Shown here one piece after another: positions 4,788 to 6,269 of a stretch of DNA of 6,269 nucleotides. Position 1 is the first letter of the stretch. Each line of letters starts with the position of its first letter. The position numbers and the translations under genes were made by a program. The stretch is from NCBI GenBank assembly GCA_025350175.1, contig JANXYF010000027.1, positions 1 to 6,269 on the forward strand. Direction: 5' to 3'. The notes under the pieces are model-generated. The model was not told where the DNA came from, did not search any database, and saw only the letters and a list, made by a program, of their open reading frames with translations. The DNA is from Nitrosopumilales archaeon (GTDB lineage: Archaea; Thermoproteota; Nitrososphaeria; Nitrososphaerales; Nitrosopumilaceae).

Positions 4788-4958
4788 TCAATCATTTCCT
4801 ATCAAACGATTTCCATACTGGACTAAAAGACATTTTTTGCAAACACAATCGTCATACTTGATCTCATTTTTCTTTAATGGTGGAAATTGAGTGCACCAAC
4901 AAGTCTCATTCTCTTGGCATTCAAAGGGCTTTCCACATTTGGTGCATGTTTTTTGCAA
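4788..4958 (-). CDS. Small cysteine-rich CWC-family protein
   Basis: This 56-aa gene is hidden on the minus strand, starting at TTG 4958 and stopping at TGA 4788-4790. Cysteines are at 5, 8, 14, 20, 22, 38, 40 and 43, in the pattern C-T-K-C-G-K-P-F-E-C...CWC...FPPL...YDDCVCKKC. This matches the cysteine-rich CWC family (PF14375): an N-terminal CxxC, an 'FEC' segment, a central Cys-Trp-Cys, a Pro-Pro turn and a final C-x-C-x2-C. The family is presumed to bind metal, probably zinc; its role is not known. An in-frame TGA lies five codons upstream and no ATG is available, so TTG is the start. A leaderless promoter element at 4981-4997 fits this start exactly. The overlapping rightward open frame at 4619-4861 is rejected in favour of this gene because of the cysteine pattern. 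Confidence 0.82.
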   Translation of the reverse strand: MQKTCTKCGKPFECQENETCWCTQFPPLKKNEIKYDDCVCKKCLLVQYGNRLIGND

Positions 4959-4980
4959 TAGATCAAGAAATCAGTATGGA

Positions 4981-4997
4981 GATTTAGCAATTTCTAT
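4981..4997 (-). promoter_or_regulatory. Promoter element shared with the two-helix membrane gene (copy 2)
   Basis: On the minus strand this reads ATAGAAATTGCTAAATC, 16 of 17 bases identical to 4602-4618. GCTAAATC is centred about 27 bases before TTG 4958, and both genes continue with TTGCAAAA after it. It supports the TTG start and a leaderless mRNA. Confidence 0.55.
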
Positions 4998-5088
4998 TTG
5001 TGTGCCAGCAAACAATTTATGGTATTACATCAATATTGAAACAGACCATTAGACCTCCAAACGGAATGATGTTAGTATGGCAATCCTT

Positions 5089-5117
5089 TGACCGATTGGA
5101 GTTACTGGTCATTTTTT
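5089..5117 (+). terminator. Rightward terminator-like hairpin with T6 run and no upstream gene
   Basis: TGACC (5089-5093) pairs with GGTCA (5107-5111) and is followed directly by T6 (5112-5117). The orientation fits a plus-strand transcript, yet no plus-strand gene precedes it. The hairpin loop carries TTGGAG (5096-5101), complementary to CTCCAA at 5055-5060. It may end a short non-coding RNA, or be chance. For the convergent-facing minus gene at 5129 the polarity is wrong. Confidence 0.3.
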
Positions 5118-5128
5118 GATATAATTAA

Positions 5129-5413
5129 CTATTCAGGAGGATTTTGGACAAAAACATTACAAATTAATCTGTCAGTTTTAGGGTCTCTATACTGCACATT
5201 ACAGGTGACAAATTTTCCTTTTAGTGCTTGTTCCAGGTCATAAACTGTCTTTTCCTCATATTGAGGATCTTCTGGATTGTCAACTTTGGCAATGACAATT
5301 CTTTCAATGTTCCCATACTCTTCCTTGTTATCTTTACGAAAATGGGTAACTGACATTTCAAAAGTATCTCCTGACAAGCAACCAATTACAGGACCTCCTA
5401 TTCCGTCGCCCAT
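5129..5413 (-). CDS. 94-aa cytosolic protein, unknown function
   Basis: The protein starts at ATG 5413 with MGDGIGGPVIGC. It has three Cys (12, 71, 85), no signal peptide and no membrane helix. Alternating hydrophobic positions around 'ERIVIAKVD', 'GKFVTCNVQYRD' and 'LICNVFVQN' suggest a small beta-rich fold with one helix ('TVYDLEQALKG'). It is acidic overall and ends in PPE. A TATA-like box centred about 26 bases upstream of the ATG supports this start and a leaderless mRNA. It lies 43 bases after the secreted RGWA-module gene, on the same strand but with its own promoter. I do not recognise the family. Composition and codon use match the neighbours, so it is likely a real gene. Confidence 0.72.
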   Translation of the reverse strand: MGDGIGGPVIGCLSGDTFEMSVTHFRKDNKEEYGNIERIVIAKVDNPEDPQYEEKTVYDLEQALKGKFVTCNVQYRDPKTDRLICNVFVQNPPE

Positions 5414-5433
5414 GGGAGTATTATTTTTTTAGA

Positions 5434-5443
5434 GATTATAATT
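5434..5443 (-). promoter_or_regulatory. TATA-like box for the 94-aa protein
   Basis: On the minus strand this reads AATTATAATC, centred about 26 bases before ATG 5413: leaderless layout. Confidence 0.55.
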
Positions 5444-5456
5444 GTCTATGCTCAAT

Positions 5457-5825
5457 CTAAGGAGTAGCCGGTTTGTATGTTGCCATAAGTTTTGCCAAAT
5501 CATCTTGGCTTAGCGCCCATCCTCTCTTTACAAGTTCTAAAGCATCAACAGCTTTGACACATGCTGGTTTGTTGTCTGTTGTTTTTAGTACTAGCTGATA
5601 ATCTGCTTTGCACTCTACATCAAGTGCTCCCAGTCCTGCATCAGTTTGCTTCATTGGTGGCATGTGCATTCTTTTTACCATGACACATAGATCAACTTTA
5701 GAAAGACACATCTTACTATCTGCAACAAGTCTTGTTCCATTAACAGCATAAGCATGAGTATATGGAACTATCACAACTAGAAATATCGAAAAGACACAAA
5801 CTGTTATTGCGGAAATTTTATTCAA
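5457..5825 (-). CDS. Secreted thaumarchaeal protein with C-terminal 'PACVK...RGWA' module
   Basis: I place the start at TTG 5825 (122 aa). TTG 5840 would add five residues but lies only about 15 bases from the TATA-like box and inside a palindrome. The N-terminus MNKISAITVCVF... is a signal peptide with a probable cleavage near THAYA (residues 23-27). The mature protein has two Cys pairs, C40/C47 and C72/C89, which may form disulfides outside the cell. The C-terminal part, 'CKADYQLVLKTTDNKPACVK' then 'ALELVKRGWA', fits the pattern C....ELVLK..D..PACVK...A..L..RGW that recurs in exported proteins of ammonia-oxidising archaea. The central 'MVKRMHMPPMKQ' is Met-rich with one His, a possible but unproven metal site. 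Molecular role unknown. Confidence 0.75.
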   Translation of the reverse strand: MNKISAITVCVFSIFLVVIVPYTHAYAVNGTRLVADSKMCLSKVDLCVMVKRMHMPPMKQTDAGLGALDVECKADYQLVLKTTDNKPACVKAVDALELVKRGWALSQDDLAKLMATYKPATP

Positions 5826-5843
5826 CTTGATTAAAATCAAGTT
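5824..5843. promoter_or_regulatory. Perfect 20-bp palindrome over the predicted transcription start
   Basis: AACTTGAT and ATCAAGTT are exact reverse complements around a 4-base centre (TAAA). The site fills the space between the TATA-like box at 5851-5858 and the TTG start at 5825 of the secreted RGWA-module gene. A bound repressor here would block initiation, so this is a good operator candidate; a 5' RNA hairpin is the alternative. Confidence 0.5.
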
Positions 5844-5850
5844 TCTATGC

Positions 5851-5858
5851 TTTATTAG
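5851..5858 (-). promoter_or_regulatory. TATA-like box for the secreted RGWA-module gene
   Basis: On the minus strand this reads CTAATAAA, centred about 30 bases before TTG 5825. It argues for the 5825 start over 5840, and places the palindrome at 5824-5843 directly downstream. Confidence 0.45.
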
Positions 5859-5888
5859 TTTTTAGTATGATTTGTAGGATCTTAAAAA

Positions 5889-6269
5889 TTATCCGGCCTT
5901 TATCATTATCTTGTTTACCGCGGTGATGATATTTTCAATATCTACTGGTTTTTGCACAAGCTGTGTTGTACTAGTTAATAGGATCTTTTTCGGATCAAAT
6001 ACAGCTCCTGTTACAACCACTATCTTTGCACTGGGATCTATCTTTTTGATTGCATTTATTCCGTCAAATCCATCATGCCCCGGCATTAGAATATCCATGA
6101 ATACTATGTCTGGATGGAGTTTTTGATACAGGTCTGCTGCCTCTTTGCCATTTGAGCCGGTGCCAATTACTGAAATATTATGTATCTGAAGAATTTCTGT
6201 AAAGACTGCTTTCATGTCTGCATCGTCTTCTATCACTAGGGCTCTAAATCTTGGGTTTGAATTTTCTAA
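5889..6269 (-). CDS. Single-domain response regulator (CheY-like), N-terminus cut by window edge
   Basis: The frame stays open to base 6269 (first visible residues LENSNPRFRALVIEDD), so the GTG at 6236 is internal and the true start is beyond the window; 127 residues are visible. It is a complete receiver domain: acidic pocket Glu14-Asp15-Asp16, phosphoacceptor Asp59 in 'IVFMDILMP', Thr87 in 'VVVTGA' and Lys107 in 'VQKPV', the full switch set for phosphotransfer from a histidine kinase. The protein ends just after the last receiver helix (NKIMIKAG), so there is no output domain; it would act through protein contacts, as in a phosphorelay or CheY-like control. No kinase is in the window. A T5 run on the minus strand soon after the stop may end transcription. 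Confidence 0.9.
   Translation of the reverse strand, partial: LENSNPRFRALVIEDDADMKAVFTEILQIHNISVIGTGSNGKEAADLYQKLHPDIVFMDILMPGHDGFDGINAIKKIDPSAKIVVVTGAVFDPKKILLTSTTQLVQKPVDIENIITAVNKIMIKAG

Noticed and set aside
4619..4861. Plus-strand open frame of 80 codons
   Set aside because: It runs through the intergenic CAGCAACG repeats and overlaps the CWC gene on the other strand, whose eight-cysteine pattern is far better evidence.
5911..6126. Plus-strand open frame of 71 codons
   Set aside because: It is opposite the response-regulator gene, whose receiver motifs are complete.
6234..6236. GTG at 6236 as the start of the response regulator
   Set aside because: The frame stays open to the window edge and encodes 'RFRAL' before 'VIEDD', the normal first beta-strand of a receiver domain, so the GTG is an internal Val codon.

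Overview
The window looks like chromosomal DNA of an ammonia-oxidising archaeon (Nitrososphaerota/Thaumarchaeota, Nitrosopumilus/Nitrosarchaeum/Nitrosotenuis type). The grounds are: AT-rich sequence with AGA-biased arginine codons; a surface protein ending in a PEF(G)-CTERM-type sorting signal; a secreted protein with the 'ELVLK..D..PACVK...L..RGWA' module I associate with thaumarchaeal exported proteins; a small winged-helix regulator of a type expanded in archaea; and TATA-like boxes about 25-28 nt upstream of start codons, the archaeal leaderless layout. Genus is inference. No tRNA, rRNA, CRISPR array or complete insertion sequence is visible.

Layout. At 1-300 (+) lies the C-terminal end of a Cas1-family integrase whose body is outside the window. 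It converges on a His/Met/Asn-rich PEF-CTERM surface protein (482-1402, -). Next come a doubtful short ORF (1470-1670, +), a small single-span membrane protein (1697-1897, -) and, divergent from it, a winged-helix regulator (2036-2323, +) with a palindrome in the shared promoter region. A tiny secreted protein follows (2526-2762, +). From 2914 to the right edge every confident gene is on the minus strand. Read in the direction of transcription (right to left) they are: a single-domain response regulator cut by the edge (5889-6269), a secreted RGWA-module protein (5457-5825), a 94-aa unknown (5129-5413), a 56-aa cysteine-rich CWC protein (4788-4958), a two-helix membrane protein (4381-4578), a triple zinc-ribbon protein (3876-4301), a membrane-anchored extracytoplasmic protein (3360-3848), and a two-gene unit made of a 49-aa 11-mer-repeat helical protein (3158-3307) and a small HNH nuclease (2914-3156).

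How they work together. Most genes seem to have their own promoter, so this is a row of small independent units rather than one pathway. Three points stand out: the Cas1 end with no Cas2 or array beside it; the pair formed by an amphipathic 11-mer-repeat protein and an HNH nuclease; and the 4579-4997 stretch, where two small genes share the same promoter-to-TTG-start module and flank a set of CAGCAACG repeats.
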